Shown in pieces: positions 16,934 through 25,226 of a stretch of DNA of 64,000 nt; position 1 is the first letter of the stretch, and each line of letters starts with the position of its first letter. The DNA lies in NCBI GenBank assembly GCA_965220895.1, contig OZ244850.1, forward strand, positions 1,178,001 to 1,242,000, in the 5' to 3' direction. This DNA comes from WTFY01 sp965220895. GTDB taxonomy: Bacteria; Pseudomonadota; Gammaproteobacteria; UBA4575. Position numbers and translations under genes: made by a program. A model generated the notes under the pieces. The model did no database searches and was not told where the DNA came from. It worked only from the letters and a program-made list of their open reading frames with translations.

Positions 16934-17848
16934 TCAGGATAATCCTGCCAGGATCTTGTCGGCACCCTGCGCGCGCAGGTCAGTGGCAACCTGCTGGCCC
17001 AGCAGAACGGGATTCTCTTTATGGCCGGCACGTTCGCTGCGACAGATCTGCCCGCCTTCTGGGTCGCCCACGAGTGCGCACAGGACAAGTTTTTCGTGAT
17101 CCAACTCGGCAAATCCGGCTATCGGAAGTTGACATCCTCCTTGCAGGGCCTGGCTGACGGCACGCTCTGCCAAGATACAGATTTGGGTGTCTTCGTGATT
17201 GAGTGGCTGGATCAGGGACTCGATCCGCGGGTCGTCCCGGCGGCATTCAATGCCGATCGCCCCCTGGCCGATGGCCGGTACCATCTGTTTCACGGTCAGG
17301 CATGTGCGAACGCGCTGCTCAAGGCCGAGACGTTTCAGCCCGGCGACTGCCAGCAGGATGGCGTCATAATCCCCTTCATCCAGTCTGGCAAGCCGGGTAC
17401 TGACATTGCCACGCAAAAGCTTGATCTTGAGCCCCGGAAATGATGCTTTGAGTTGGCAGGCGCGGCGCTGGCTCGCGGTGCCGATAACCGCGTTTACTGG
17501 CAGTGTGTCAAGGGTCGCATACCGGTTTGACACGAGCGCATCGTACGGGTTCTCTCGTTTGAGTATGACGGGCAGATGCAGTTCGGGAGGGAGTTCTACC
17601 GGCACGTCTTTCATGGAGTGCACCGCGATGTCCGCCTGATCTTCCAGCAGCCCGTTCTCCAATTCCTTGATGAACAGGCCTTTACCGCCCTGTGTTGCTA
17701 AAGACTTCTGTAACAGGCGGTCTCCGGTAGTAGTCATTTTGACCAGTTCCGTAGACAGCCCGGAATGCTCCTGTCGCAGCAGACGCGACACCTCTTTGGC
17801 CTGCCACAGGGCAAGCGCACTACTGCGCGTGGCGATTCTCACATGCAC
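16934..17848 (-). CDS. hemC: Hydroxymethylbilane synthase (porphobilinogen deaminase)
   Basis: The 304-residue enzyme joins four porphobilinogen units into hydroxymethylbilane. It starts with RIATRSSALALWQAKEV, has the catalytic Asp81 in HSMKDVP, the Arg-rich TASQRRACQLK stretch, and Cys239 in QGGCQLPIAG, which binds the dipyrromethane cofactor. Length and all key residues fit a functional enzyme. It is divergent from argH, as in many gammaproteobacteria, and begins the long minus-strand run through hemD, hemX and hemY. Confidence 0.97.
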   Translation of the reverse strand: MHVRIATRSSALALWQAKEVSRLLRQEHSGLSTELVKMTTTGDRLLQKSLATQGGKGLFIKELENGLLEDQADIAVHSMKDVPVELPPELHLPVILKRENPYDALVSNRYATLDTLPVNAVIGTASQRRACQLKASFPGLKIKLLRGNVSTRLARLDEGDYDAILLAVAGLKRLGLEQRVRTCLTVKQMVPAIGQGAIGIECRRDDPRIESLIQPLNHEDTQICILAERAVSQALQGGCQLPIAGFAELDHEKLVLCALVGDPEGGQICRSERAGHKENPVLLGQQVATDLRAQGADKILAGLS

Positions 17849-17971
17849 GAAAAATTGTTTGTAGCCTTCGTTCAGTCAATCGGGGTTGGCGTACTGTGCT
17901 GCATTTTTTATCGCTTTGGAAGCAAAAAGTTCTTCTGCCGTTTAAAATGGCTGATTTACATCAAGAAGCCA

Positions 17972-17999
17972 TTGAGCTTGGGTCGATTTGGGGGATAAT
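17972..17999 (+). promoter_or_regulatory. Candidate sigma-70 promoter for argH
   Basis: TTGAGC (17972-17977) and GATAAT (17994-17999) are separated by 16 bases and lie about 27 bases before the argH ATG. The -35 box matches four of six and the -10 box five of six consensus positions. The assignment rests on motif match and position only. Confidence 0.5.
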
Positions 18000-18026
18000 C
18001 CCTGTTTGATTACTTGGACCAGTAGG

Positions 18027-19427
18027 ATGAAGGATAAAAGCACAAAGCCATGGGGCGGGCGATTCAGCGAAGCGACAGATGAATTCGTCGAACAGTTCAG
18101 TGCGTCCGTGGGATTTGACCAGCGATTGTACAAGCAAGACATCCTGGCCTCCCGTGCGCATGCCCGAATGCTCGCGCGCATAGGCGTACTGGACGACCGG
18201 GACTGTGACAGGCTGCTGCAGGCGCTGGACACGATTTCAGCAGAGATCGAATCCGGCACCTTCCCATGGAACCGTGCTTTGGAAGACCTGCACATGAATA
18301 TTGAGTCGCGCCTGGTCGAATTGACTGGTGAAGCGGGCAAGCGCCTGCATACCGGGCGCTCACGTAATGATCAGGTCGTGACAGACGTTCGTTTGTACCT
18401 GCGAGACGCCATCGATGAGATCGACCCTCAGCTGGAAAAACTGCAACTTGCCATGATCGGGCTGGCAGAGCGTGAAGTCGATACCATTATGCCCGGTTTT
18501 ACACATTTGCAGGTCGCACAAGCCATCACGTTCGGACACCACATGCTGGCCTGGTTTGAAATGATTCATCGTGACCGGGTGCGTCTCTTACACTGTCGGG
18601 AAAGCGCGAATGTGCTGCCGCTGGGGGCTGCGGCGCTTGCCGGCAGCAGTTTTCCCCTGGACCAGGAGTTTGTATCCCAACAGCTGCAGTTTGCCCGGCC
18701 TTGCGACAACAGTCTGGATGCGGTCAGTGACCGCGATTTCGCCGTTGAGTTCTGCGCCTTTGCAGCCATCCTGTTCATGCATCTGTCACGCATTGCCGAA
18801 GAACTTGTGTTGTGGACCTCGGCACAATTCAATTTTGTCGAGTTGCCGGATCAGTTTTGTACCGGCTCATCGATCATGCCGCAAAAAAAGAACCCTGATG
18901 TTCCCGAACTTGTGCGCGGCAAGAGCGCCCGCGTGTATGCCAATCTCCTTGCCCTGCTGACGCTCATGAAGAGTCAGCCATTGGCCTACAACAAGGACAA
19001 CCAGGAAGACAAGGAACCCCTGTTCGATACCATCGATACGGTCAATGACTGCGTCATCGCCTTCGCCAACATGTTGCCGCATCTGCAGGTCAACCAGGCT
19101 CGGTTGCTCGCGGCAGCGCAGCAGGGCTATGCGACGGCCACCGACCTGGCCGATTATCTGGTACAGAAAGGGGTGCCGTTCCGGGATGCGCATGAAATCG
19201 TCGGCCAGGCAGTCAAGTATGCGGTTGCCGAGCATAAACGACTCGATGAGCTCAGCATGCAGGAGTTGCAAAGCTTCAGCCCGCAAATTGAAAAAGATGT
19301 GTTCGACATTCTTTCCCTGCAGGGCTCCGTGAATTCCAAAAACACTTACGGCGGTACTTCACCACAACAGGTGGCCGCACAGATCAAGCGTGCACACCAG
19401 CGTCTGAAGGAGCTCAAGCCCTCCTGA
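18027..19427 (+). CDS. argH: Argininosuccinate lyase
   Basis: The product (466 residues) splits argininosuccinate into arginine and fumarate, the last step of arginine synthesis. It begins WGGRFSEATDEFVEQFSAS, contains HTGRSRNDQVVTDVRLYLRD, and has the fumarase-superfamily signature GSSIMPQKKNPDVPEL. The frame is open from an ATG at 17988, but that would overlap the likely promoter; homology supports the ATG at 18027. It converges on the carboxylesterase gene, with only 9 bases between stops. Confidence 0.97.
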   Translation: MKDKSTKPWGGRFSEATDEFVEQFSASVGFDQRLYKQDILASRAHARMLARIGVLDDRDCDRLLQALDTISAEIESGTFPWNRALEDLHMNIESRLVELTGEAGKRLHTGRSRNDQVVTDVRLYLRDAIDEIDPQLEKLQLAMIGLAEREVDTIMPGFTHLQVAQAITFGHHMLAWFEMIHRDRVRLLHCRESANVLPLGAAALAGSSFPLDQEFVSQQLQFARPCDNSLDAVSDRDFAVEFCAFAAILFMHLSRIAEELVLWTSAQFNFVELPDQFCTGSSIMPQKKNPDVPELVRGKSARVYANLLALLTLMKSQPLAYNKDNQEDKEPLFDTIDTVNDCVIAFANMLPHLQVNQARLLAAAQQGYATATDLADYLVQKGVPFRDAHEIVGQAVKYAVAEHKRLDELSMQELQSFSPQIEKDVFDILSLQGSVNSKNTYGGTSPQQVAAQIKRAHQRLKELKPS

Positions 19428-19436
19428 CAGTGCGCA

Positions 19437-20099
19437 CTATTGCCAGCACTTCAGCAGCCAGGTGCGAATGTCCCTGACTTCTTCCGGGGATACCGTGTGT
19501 GCGCATGGATAGGATTGCCAGGTCACCGTGAATCCCTGCTGTTCGAGGGTTTTGCGGCTGAGTTCAGCCGAGGTGATCGGGATCGTCACATCGTACATGC
19601 CGTGCAGCAGCAGGATGGGCAGCGACCGGTCCGCCCTGAGCGCATAGACCGGAAATTTCTCGTGAAGTGGCAGCCAGCACGATATCGCCAGGATACCTGC
19701 CAGGCGGTAGTCGCAGGACAGTCCCGTATACAGGCATTGTGCACCTCCCTGTGAAAAGCCTGCAAGAATAATGCGTTGTGAAGCGATGCCGGATTGCACG
19801 AGCTGCTCGATCAAAGCGCAGACATCGCTTGCGCTTTGCTGCAGACCTTTTTCATCCTGCGGACTGTCCATGTCAAGTCCGTAAATGTCGTACCAGGCCC
19901 TCAGGGGTATGCCGTCATTCAGGGTGATCGGACGGGTTGGCGCATGCGGGAAGACAAAACGCACACGCAGGCTTGCAGGAAGATCAAGCTGTTCAACAAT
20001 GGGCTCGAAATCATGCCCGCTAGCCCCGAGGCCATGCAGCCAGATCACGGCATGCTCCGGGTGGTCTTGGGTGTCGATCGAGATGGTGGTCAGGGCCAT
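19437..20099 (-). CDS. Carboxylesterase/phospholipase family alpha/beta hydrolase
   Basis: The 220-residue protein belongs to the Abhydrolase_2 family of short-chain carboxylesterases and thioesterase-like enzymes. The catalytic triad is visible: Ser116 in GFSQGGA, Asp170 in LHGMYDVTIPI and His201 in PCAHTVSPEE, with the oxyanion segment IWLHGLGASGHDF near the start. The natural substrate cannot be read from sequence. It has no signal peptide, so it is cytoplasmic. Confidence 0.93.
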   Translation of the reverse strand: MALTTISIDTQDHPEHAVIWLHGLGASGHDFEPIVEQLDLPASLRVRFVFPHAPTRPITLNDGIPLRAWYDIYGLDMDSPQDEKGLQQSASDVCALIEQLVQSGIASQRIILAGFSQGGAQCLYTGLSCDYRLAGILAISCWLPLHEKFPVYALRADRSLPILLLHGMYDVTIPITSAELSRKTLEQQGFTVTWQSYPCAHTVSPEEVRDIRTWLLKCWQ

Positions 20100-20170
20100 G
20101 GCAATGATAGTTTCCTGTCAGCGGAATGGTCTATACAATGATGCCTGGTTAAAAGGACAGGGGTGCGTCA

Positions 20171-20308
20171 GTGTCACAGCCGAGATTATATGTCTTCATT
20201 TTGATGTTCTCCTTTCTGGTAGCCCTTGCGGGGTGCGGTCAGACCGGTGATCTCTATCTGCCTGAGGATGTTCCTAAACAAAAGGTCCAAGGTCAATTCT
20301 CAAGCTAG
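20171..20308 (+). CDS. lptM: LptM-like small lipoprotein (YifL family)
   Basis: A 45-residue reading frame starts with GTG at 20171. It has a hydrophobic signal segment, a lipobox (VALAGC, Cys22) and the motif GCGQTGDLYLP, which is the hallmark of LptM/YifL. In E. coli LptM binds the LptDE translocon and promotes LptD maturation. The position directly before lysA and dapF is the conserved location. Its small size makes it easy to miss. The GTG start is preceded by a GGACAGG stretch. Confidence 0.88.
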   Translation: MSQPRLYVFILMFSFLVALAGCGQTGDLYLPEDVPKQKVQGQFSS

Positions 20309-20355
20309 CATGTACAAACGATTGAACTCGGGCGGTACGTGAACCCATCGGTCTC

Positions 20356-21603
20356 ATGAATCCATTCACGTACCGTGACAACCTGCTGTATGCCGAGGAG
20401 GTGAGCTGTTCGAAACTTGCGGGCGCTTATGGGACGCCCTGCTATATTTATTCGAAGGCCTGCATCCAAAACAATTACCAGACGTTTGCAGACGCCCTGC
20501 AGGACTGGCCTACGAGAATCTGTTATGCGGTCAAGGCCAACTCCAACTTGGCCATTCTGAGCCTGCTGGCACAGCTTGGCGCCGGTTTTGATGTGGTCTC
20601 CGGAGGCGAGCTGGAGCGGGTCATCCGTGCAGGCGGAGATGCCGGAAAAGTCGTTTTTTCCGGTGTCGCCAAGCGAGCTGACGAGATCCGCCGTGCATTG
20701 CTTGCTGGAATCTACTGTTTCAATATTGAATCCAGCGATGAGCTTGATCGCATGGAGTCCATCGCCAAGGAAATGGGCATTCCTGCCAGCGTCTCCCTGC
20801 GGGTCAACCCCGATGTCGACCCAAGCACTCACCCGTATATCTCCACGGGCCTGAAGGACAACAAGTTCGGTGTGGAGATTGATCAGGCCTGGGATCTCTA
20901 CCAGAGGATTGCACAAAGCAGCCACCTACATGCAGTCGGTGTGGACTGTCATATCGGTTCTCAATTGCTGGACCTGGCTCCCTTTCAGGCCTGTTTCGAG
21001 AAAATTTTCGAACTGGTGGACCGCCTCCACGGACAAGGCATCCGTTTACAGCATGTGGATGTGGGCGGCGGGCTGGGAATTCCATATGGCCCCACGGATA
21101 CTGCCCCGAGTCCACAGGAGTACGCACAGGCTTTACGCCCCTTCATGCAGGATCGGCAGCTTGAGCTGGTCATCGAACCAGGCCGTGCCATTGTAGGCAG
21201 GGCGGGACTGCTGCTGTGCAGGGTCGAGTACCTGAAACACACCACGCAGAAGAGTTTCGCGCTAGTGGACGCCGCCATGAATGATTTTCTGCGCCCATCC
21301 CTGTATTCGGCCTGGCATGAGATCAGCCCGGTATGCAAGGAAGGTGGAGAGGAGGTGCTCTACGATGTGGTCGGGCCCGTTTGCGAAAGCTCGGACTGGC
21401 TCGGCAGCCAGCGCCGATTGTGCATCAGGCAAGGCAGTCTGCTTGCAGTCCGCGATGCGGGCGCGTATGGATTCGTGATGGCAAGCAACTACAATTCCCG
21501 GATGCGACCGGCTGAAATCCTGGTCGATGGCGATCAGGCATGGCTGGTTCGCAAGCGCGAGAGTGTAGAACAATTGTTTGCCGATGAGATGATCCCGAGC
21601 TGA
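20356..21603 (+). CDS. lysA: Diaminopimelate decarboxylase
   Basis: The 415-residue fold-type III PLP enzyme makes L-lysine from meso-diaminopimelate. Lys60 in CYAVKANSN binds PLP. Further motifs are DVVSGGELERV, HIGSQLLDL, VDVGGGLGIPY, IEPGRAIVG and the C-terminal GPVCESSDWLG, which contributes the active-site Cys from the other subunit. Its stop codon overlaps the next start (TGATG), so it is coupled to the methyltransferase gene. With dapF downstream it forms a lysine and peptidoglycan precursor group. Confidence 0.97.
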   Translation: MNPFTYRDNLLYAEEVSCSKLAGAYGTPCYIYSKACIQNNYQTFADALQDWPTRICYAVKANSNLAILSLLAQLGAGFDVVSGGELERVIRAGGDAGKVVFSGVAKRADEIRRALLAGIYCFNIESSDELDRMESIAKEMGIPASVSLRVNPDVDPSTHPYISTGLKDNKFGVEIDQAWDLYQRIAQSSHLHAVGVDCHIGSQLLDLAPFQACFEKIFELVDRLHGQGIRLQHVDVGGGLGIPYGPTDTAPSPQEYAQALRPFMQDRQLELVIEPGRAIVGRAGLLLCRVEYLKHTTQKSFALVDAAMNDFLRPSLYSAWHEISPVCKEGGEEVLYDVVGPVCESSDWLGSQRRLCIRQGSLLAVRDAGAYGFVMASNYNSRMRPAEILVDGDQAWLVRKRESVEQLFADEMIPS

Positions 21604-22274
21604 TGGAACGTTTACCCGAACCAGAATTGATGAATGACCTGGCACAGGCCAAGGCCTATGCCCATGCAGATTTCGAGGATGCACACAGCGCCATCGTAGC
21701 GCATTTTTGCCGCGTTTTCGGCAAGCATGAAAAGCCTCATACGATGCTGGATTTGGGCTGCGGTCCGGCTGACATCTCGATTCGTTTTGCGCGGCTCTAC
21801 CCGGATTGTAAGATCGACGCCGTGGACGGTGCACATTTTATGCTGGAGCAGGCACGAACACGTATCGAGCACGCCGAGCTGCAGCACCAGATCTCACTGC
21901 ACCTGCAATGCTTGCCGGACTGCGAGCTTCCGCAGAAAAACTATCCAACCATTGTCTCGAACAGTCTGTTGCATCACCTTCATGACCCCCAAGACTTGTG
22001 GACTACAATCCGCAAATATGCGATCCCGGGTACGGCTATCTTCATTTGTGACCTGTACAGACCGCAGACGCTGGAGCAAGCTGAAGATCTCGTCTCCCGC
22101 TACGCGGCGGGTGAACCCGAGATCCTGCGTCGCGACTTCCACAATTCGCTGCTGGCCGCATTCACGCTGGATGAAGTACAGGCCCAGCTGGACACGGCGG
22201 GACTGCAGGGCCTGAAGCTGGAGTCGATCAGTGACCGCCACCTGCTCGTCTCCGGTCGTTTGCAAGACGCATAA
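21603..22274 (+). CDS. Class I SAM-dependent methyltransferase, substrate unknown
   Basis: The 223-residue protein has a Rossmann-type SAM-binding fold: motif I MLDLGCGPADISIRFARLYP, an acidic motif II end (AVDGAHFMLEQA), and a motif IV-like SNSLLHHLHDPQDLW. It resembles methyltransferases of the UbiE/trans-aconitate type, but no substrate is indicated. Its start overlaps the lysA stop by one base, so it is probably translated from the lysA message. The reason for this coupling is not apparent. Confidence 0.88.
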   Translation: MERLPEPELMNDLAQAKAYAHADFEDAHSAIVAHFCRVFGKHEKPHTMLDLGCGPADISIRFARLYPDCKIDAVDGAHFMLEQARTRIEHAELQHQISLHLQCLPDCELPQKNYPTIVSNSLLHHLHDPQDLWTTIRKYAIPGTAIFICDLYRPQTLEQAEDLVSRYAAGEPEILRRDFHNSLLAAFTLDEVQAQLDTAGLQGLKLESISDRHLLVSGRLQDA

Positions 22275-22285
22275 ACTGCCCGGGA

Positions 22286-22347
22286 GCATCTTGTCCGGTG
22301 ACAGGCCTGTAACCGGAGCAGGATGCGGAGGGTGCAGTTATGCACCC
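22286..22347. repeat. Two adjacent strong hairpins before dapF
   Basis: The first structure (22286-22326) is a long interrupted palindrome: GCATC pairs with GATGC, CCGGT with ACCGG, and a perfect ACAGGCCTGT lies in the centre. The second (22330-22347) is GGGTGCA-GTTA-TGCACCC, a perfect 7-bp stem. Neither is followed by a T run. They fill most of the 162-base gap between the methyltransferase and dapF. They may be a REP-like element, an mRNA processing site or a structured leader for dapF. Confidence 0.6.
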
Positions 22348-22436
22348 AAAGTTGCGCAGGTGGCGTACCGGGGAATATTCTTCGCCTGAGATTTTGGCTT
22401 ACCCGGTGTATCCCGATAGAGAACGGAGTGGTTAGC

Positions 22437-23267
22437 ATGCATCTACAATTTGCAAAAATGCATGGATTGGGCAATGACTTTGTAGTCTTTGATGCCATTC
22501 ATCAGGATGTCTGTCTGAGCCGCGAGCAGTTGTGCTGGATTGCCGATCGGAGGTTGGGTGTAGGCTGCGACCAGGTACTGGTGGTCAGGCCTGCATCGGA
22601 GCCCGGGGTCGACTTTGATTATCAGGTCTTTAACCGCAATGGAAAGGAAGCTGAACAGTGTGGGAATGGGGCACGCTGTATCGGCAAATTTCTCAGGCAC
22701 AACAATCTCATACACAAGAATTCAGTCAGCATCAAAACCGTCAGCGGCATATACCGGATCAGTCTTCGTGAAGATGATCTCGTGACCGTCGATATGGGCC
22801 CACCCGTGTTCGAGCCTGAAAAAATCCCGTTTACTGCCGCACGAACCTCGACAAGCTACATGCTTGAGGTTGGCGAGGAACAGGTCGAAATCGGTGCAGT
22901 TTCAATGGGCAATCCGCATGCTGTGATGCAGGTAGACAGCGTTGGGCATGCGCCCGTGAGCACGCTCGGCCCCAAAATCGAAATGCACCCGATGTTTCCC
23001 CGTAAAGTCAACGTCGGCTTCATGCAGATTCTGGATTCCCAGAATATTGCCCTGCGTGTCTTTGAAAGGGATGCAGGAGAAACCAGTGCCTGTGGCACGG
23101 GCGCATGTGCAGCCGTGGCGGTAGGCCAGTTCCAGAATCTGCTCGACACAGAGGTGTCTGTCCGGTTGCCTGGAGGGCGTTTGCTGATCGAATGTGACGG
23201 CCCGGATCAGCCTGTTTTCATGACCGGTCCTGCAACATTGAGTTTCGAGGGGAGTCTGATGCTGTGA
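22437..23267 (+). CDS. dapF: Diaminopimelate epimerase
   Basis: The product (276 residues) converts LL-diaminopimelate to the meso form for lysine and peptidoglycan. It begins FAKMHGLGNDFVVFDA. Both catalytic cysteines are present: Cys75 in EQCGNGARC and Cys219 in TSACGTGACA. The ATG at 22437 is preceded by a CGGAG ribosome site, and the homology starts there; the open frame further upstream runs through the hairpin region and is not coding. Its stop overlaps the start of the decayed DUF484 gene. Confidence 0.97.
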   Translation: MHLQFAKMHGLGNDFVVFDAIHQDVCLSREQLCWIADRRLGVGCDQVLVVRPASEPGVDFDYQVFNRNGKEAEQCGNGARCIGKFLRHNNLIHKNSVSIKTVSGIYRISLREDDLVTVDMGPPVFEPEKIPFTAARTSTSYMLEVGEEQVEIGAVSMGNPHAVMQVDSVGHAPVSTLGPKIEMHPMFPRKVNVGFMQILDSQNIALRVFERDAGETSACGTGACAAVAVGQFQNLLDTEVSVRLPGGRLLIECDGPDQPVFMTGPATLSFEGSLML

Positions 23268-23570
23268 GTACACAAGCAAGTCATGCGGAATGTTTTTTGG
23301 TCTATTGAAGTGCCCAGCCGGAAATAGCTCAGGAAGACACGGCGTACTGCCTGCATGCCCATAGTGATTTTTCGTGCCCCGGGAAGCGGTTTCTCTGATT
23401 GAACGTCAGGTTTCGATACTCTGTTTTCAGGGAGTCTTGGCAAGACTGCAATCATAGAACTGCAACGGGCTACAGCCGGCCAGCTGCTCCCGACTCCTGG
23501 CCTTGTCCTGGGCAGGATTCTTGTTTCCCTTTGCGCAGATCAAGTGGTACGGTGAGGGTACATGAGCGCT
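23264..23570 (+). pseudogene. Remnant of a DUF484 gene between dapF and xerC
   Basis: No intact gene fills this space, but remnants of a DUF484 protein are readable. A GTG at 23264 overlaps the dapF stop (GTGA), and the frame reads VSTQASHAE before stopping at 23306. In the same frame beyond the stop, EIAQEDTAYCLHAHSDF resembles the DUF484 N-terminus (a YLxxHPDFF-type segment). A shift then gives VPREAVSLIERQVSIL at 23374-23421, matching the family core (AVSLIERQ). Family members run to about 200 residues or more; here stops, frameshifts and a likely internal deletion leave fragments. The 3' limit is a guess. dapF-DUF484-xerC is the usual order in gammaproteobacteria. Confidence 0.75.
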
Positions 23571-23583
23571 ATCAGGCAACGAA

Positions 23584-24531
23584 ATGGCTACAGTGAGCGG
23601 CTTGCCAGACACCCATGATCTCGTTCGCAGATATCTGCGTTACCTGAGTGATGAGCGCAGGTATTCTCCTGCCACCGTGGAAAGCTACCGCAGGGACATC
23701 CTGCAATTTGTGGGATTCGTGGAATCGGACAAGGTAAAGAACTGCTGTCAGGCAGATGCGCTGCATGTACGTAATTTTGCCGGGTCGCGACGGAGGCAAG
23801 GGATTTCTGCACGCAGTCTGCAGCGGAGCCTGAGCGCTCTCAGGGGGTTCTACAGTTACCTGCAGCGAGAACGGCTGGTAGGGAACAATCCTGTTACTGA
23901 TGTGAGTGCGCCTGGCGCCAAGAAAAAGCTTCCCGAACTGCTGGATGTGGACGAAATCAACGGTCTGCTTGCACAGCCCCCCCAAGGCCCGCTTGAAATG
24001 CGCGACCATGCGATGATGGAACTTATGTATTCATCCGGCCTGCGCTTGGTCGAGATGGTCAATTTGGATATCGAAGACTTGGACCTGCCTCATGGTCAAG
24101 TGCATGTACTGGGCAAAGGAAACAAGCCACGCTATCTGCCTGTAGGGCAGGCGGCCCGCAAGTCGCTTGAAAAGTGGCTGGATGCGCGCAAGGCCTGGGT
24201 CGCTGAGGATGAGAATGCGGTATTCATCAGCCGTCGGGGCTGGCGATTGTCCGCACGTGCCGTACAGCAACGTATGGCACGGCTTGCTCGCAAACATGGT
24301 TTAGACAAGCACGTCCATCCGCACATGCTGCGTCATTCGTTTGCGAGTCATTTACTGGAATCCAGCGGTGATTTGAGAGCCGTGCAGGAAATGCTGGGGC
24401 ATGCAGACATCAGCACGACACAGATCTACACCCATCTGGATTTTCAACACCTTGCACAGGTTTATGACCGCACGCATCCGCGTGCCAGAAAAAACCCATC
24501 CCGCAAAAGATCCGCTTCTGGCGAAGAATAA
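23584..24531 (+). CDS. xerC: Tyrosine recombinase XerC
   Basis: The 315-residue recombinase acts with XerD at the dif site to resolve chromosome dimers. The N-terminal SAM-like DNA-binding domain is followed by the catalytic domain with Arg154 (YSSGLRLVEM), HMLRHSFASHLLE, LGHADIS and the nucleophile Tyr in TTQIYTHLDFQHL. That last segment and the Arg/Lys-rich C-terminal tail fit XerC rather than XerD. Position after dapF and the DUF484 remnant supports this. It is a housekeeping recombinase and no sign of a mobile element. Confidence 0.95.
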   Translation: MATVSGLPDTHDLVRRYLRYLSDERRYSPATVESYRRDILQFVGFVESDKVKNCCQADALHVRNFAGSRRRQGISARSLQRSLSALRGFYSYLQRERLVGNNPVTDVSAPGAKKKLPELLDVDEINGLLAQPPQGPLEMRDHAMMELMYSSGLRLVEMVNLDIEDLDLPHGQVHVLGKGNKPRYLPVGQAARKSLEKWLDARKAWVAEDENAVFISRRGWRLSARAVQQRMARLARKHGLDKHVHPHMLRHSFASHLLESSGDLRAVQEMLGHADISTTQIYTHLDFQHLAQVYDRTHPRARKNPSRKRSASGEE

Positions 24532-24656
24532 TCCACATCTTTCGCTAGGTATAATCTGCCTGAGGTTTTTGATAATCTGGCCTCGGCAAGGCGTCGGGAT
24601 TGCTCCTTGTATTCGATATTCTGCAACTAAGAACCTGTCACACAGGCGCTACGTGA

Positions 24657-25190
24657 ATGCAACAATTTGAAGGTACTACGATTCTCAGTGTCAGGCGCGA
24701 TGGCAAGGTGGCGCTGGGGGGAGATGGCCAGGTATCCCTGGGCAACACCATCATGAAGGCCAATGCATGTAAAATCCGCAGGCTGTATGAGGACAAGGTC
24801 ATCGCGGGCTTTGCTGGAGGAACCGCCGATGCGTTTACCCTGTTCGGGCGTTTTGAATCCAAGCTTGAGCAGCACAATGGCCAGCTAACTAGAGCAGCCG
24901 TGGAGCTTGCCAAGGACTGGCGTACTGACCGTATACTGCGCCGGCTGGAAGCCCTGCTCGCAGTATCGGATCAATCCACGTCGCTGATCATTTCAGGCAA
25001 TGGCGATGTCATTGAACCGGAAGACGCTCTGGTTGCCATTGGCTCCGGAGGTCCGTATGCGCAGGCCGCAGCCCGGGCTCTACTGGACGATACCGGACTA
25101 AGTGCCAAGGAGATTGTGCTCAAGGCACTGAATATTGCAGCGGGCATTTGCATCTACACCAATACATGTATCTCGGTTGAAGAACTGTAG
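24657..25190 (+). CDS. hslV: ATP-dependent protease subunit HslV (ClpQ)
   Basis: The 177-residue peptidase subunit of the HslUV proteasome-like complex. After a six-residue propeptide (MQQFEG), Thr7 becomes the N-terminal nucleophile (TTILSVRR). GGDGQVSLGNTIMK, FAGGTADAFTLF and GSGGPYAQAAARAL are standard motifs. Upstream, a TATAAT box lies at 24550-24555 but without a good -35; I found no clear heat-shock promoter. hslU follows after 36 bases. Confidence 0.97.
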   Translation: MQQFEGTTILSVRRDGKVALGGDGQVSLGNTIMKANACKIRRLYEDKVIAGFAGGTADAFTLFGRFESKLEQHNGQLTRAAVELAKDWRTDRILRRLEALLAVSDQSTSLIISGNGDVIEPEDALVAIGSGGPYAQAAARALLDDTGLSAKEIVLKALNIAAGICIYTNTCISVEEL

Positions 25191-25226
25191 CTCTCTGCAT
25201 ACCGAGTTCAGGAAACCGGACTACTC

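Noticed and set aside
23584..24531. Phage or integron integrase
   Set aside because: Position after dapF and the C-terminal LDFQHL segment identify the housekeeping recombinase XerC; no attachment sites or cargo are seen.
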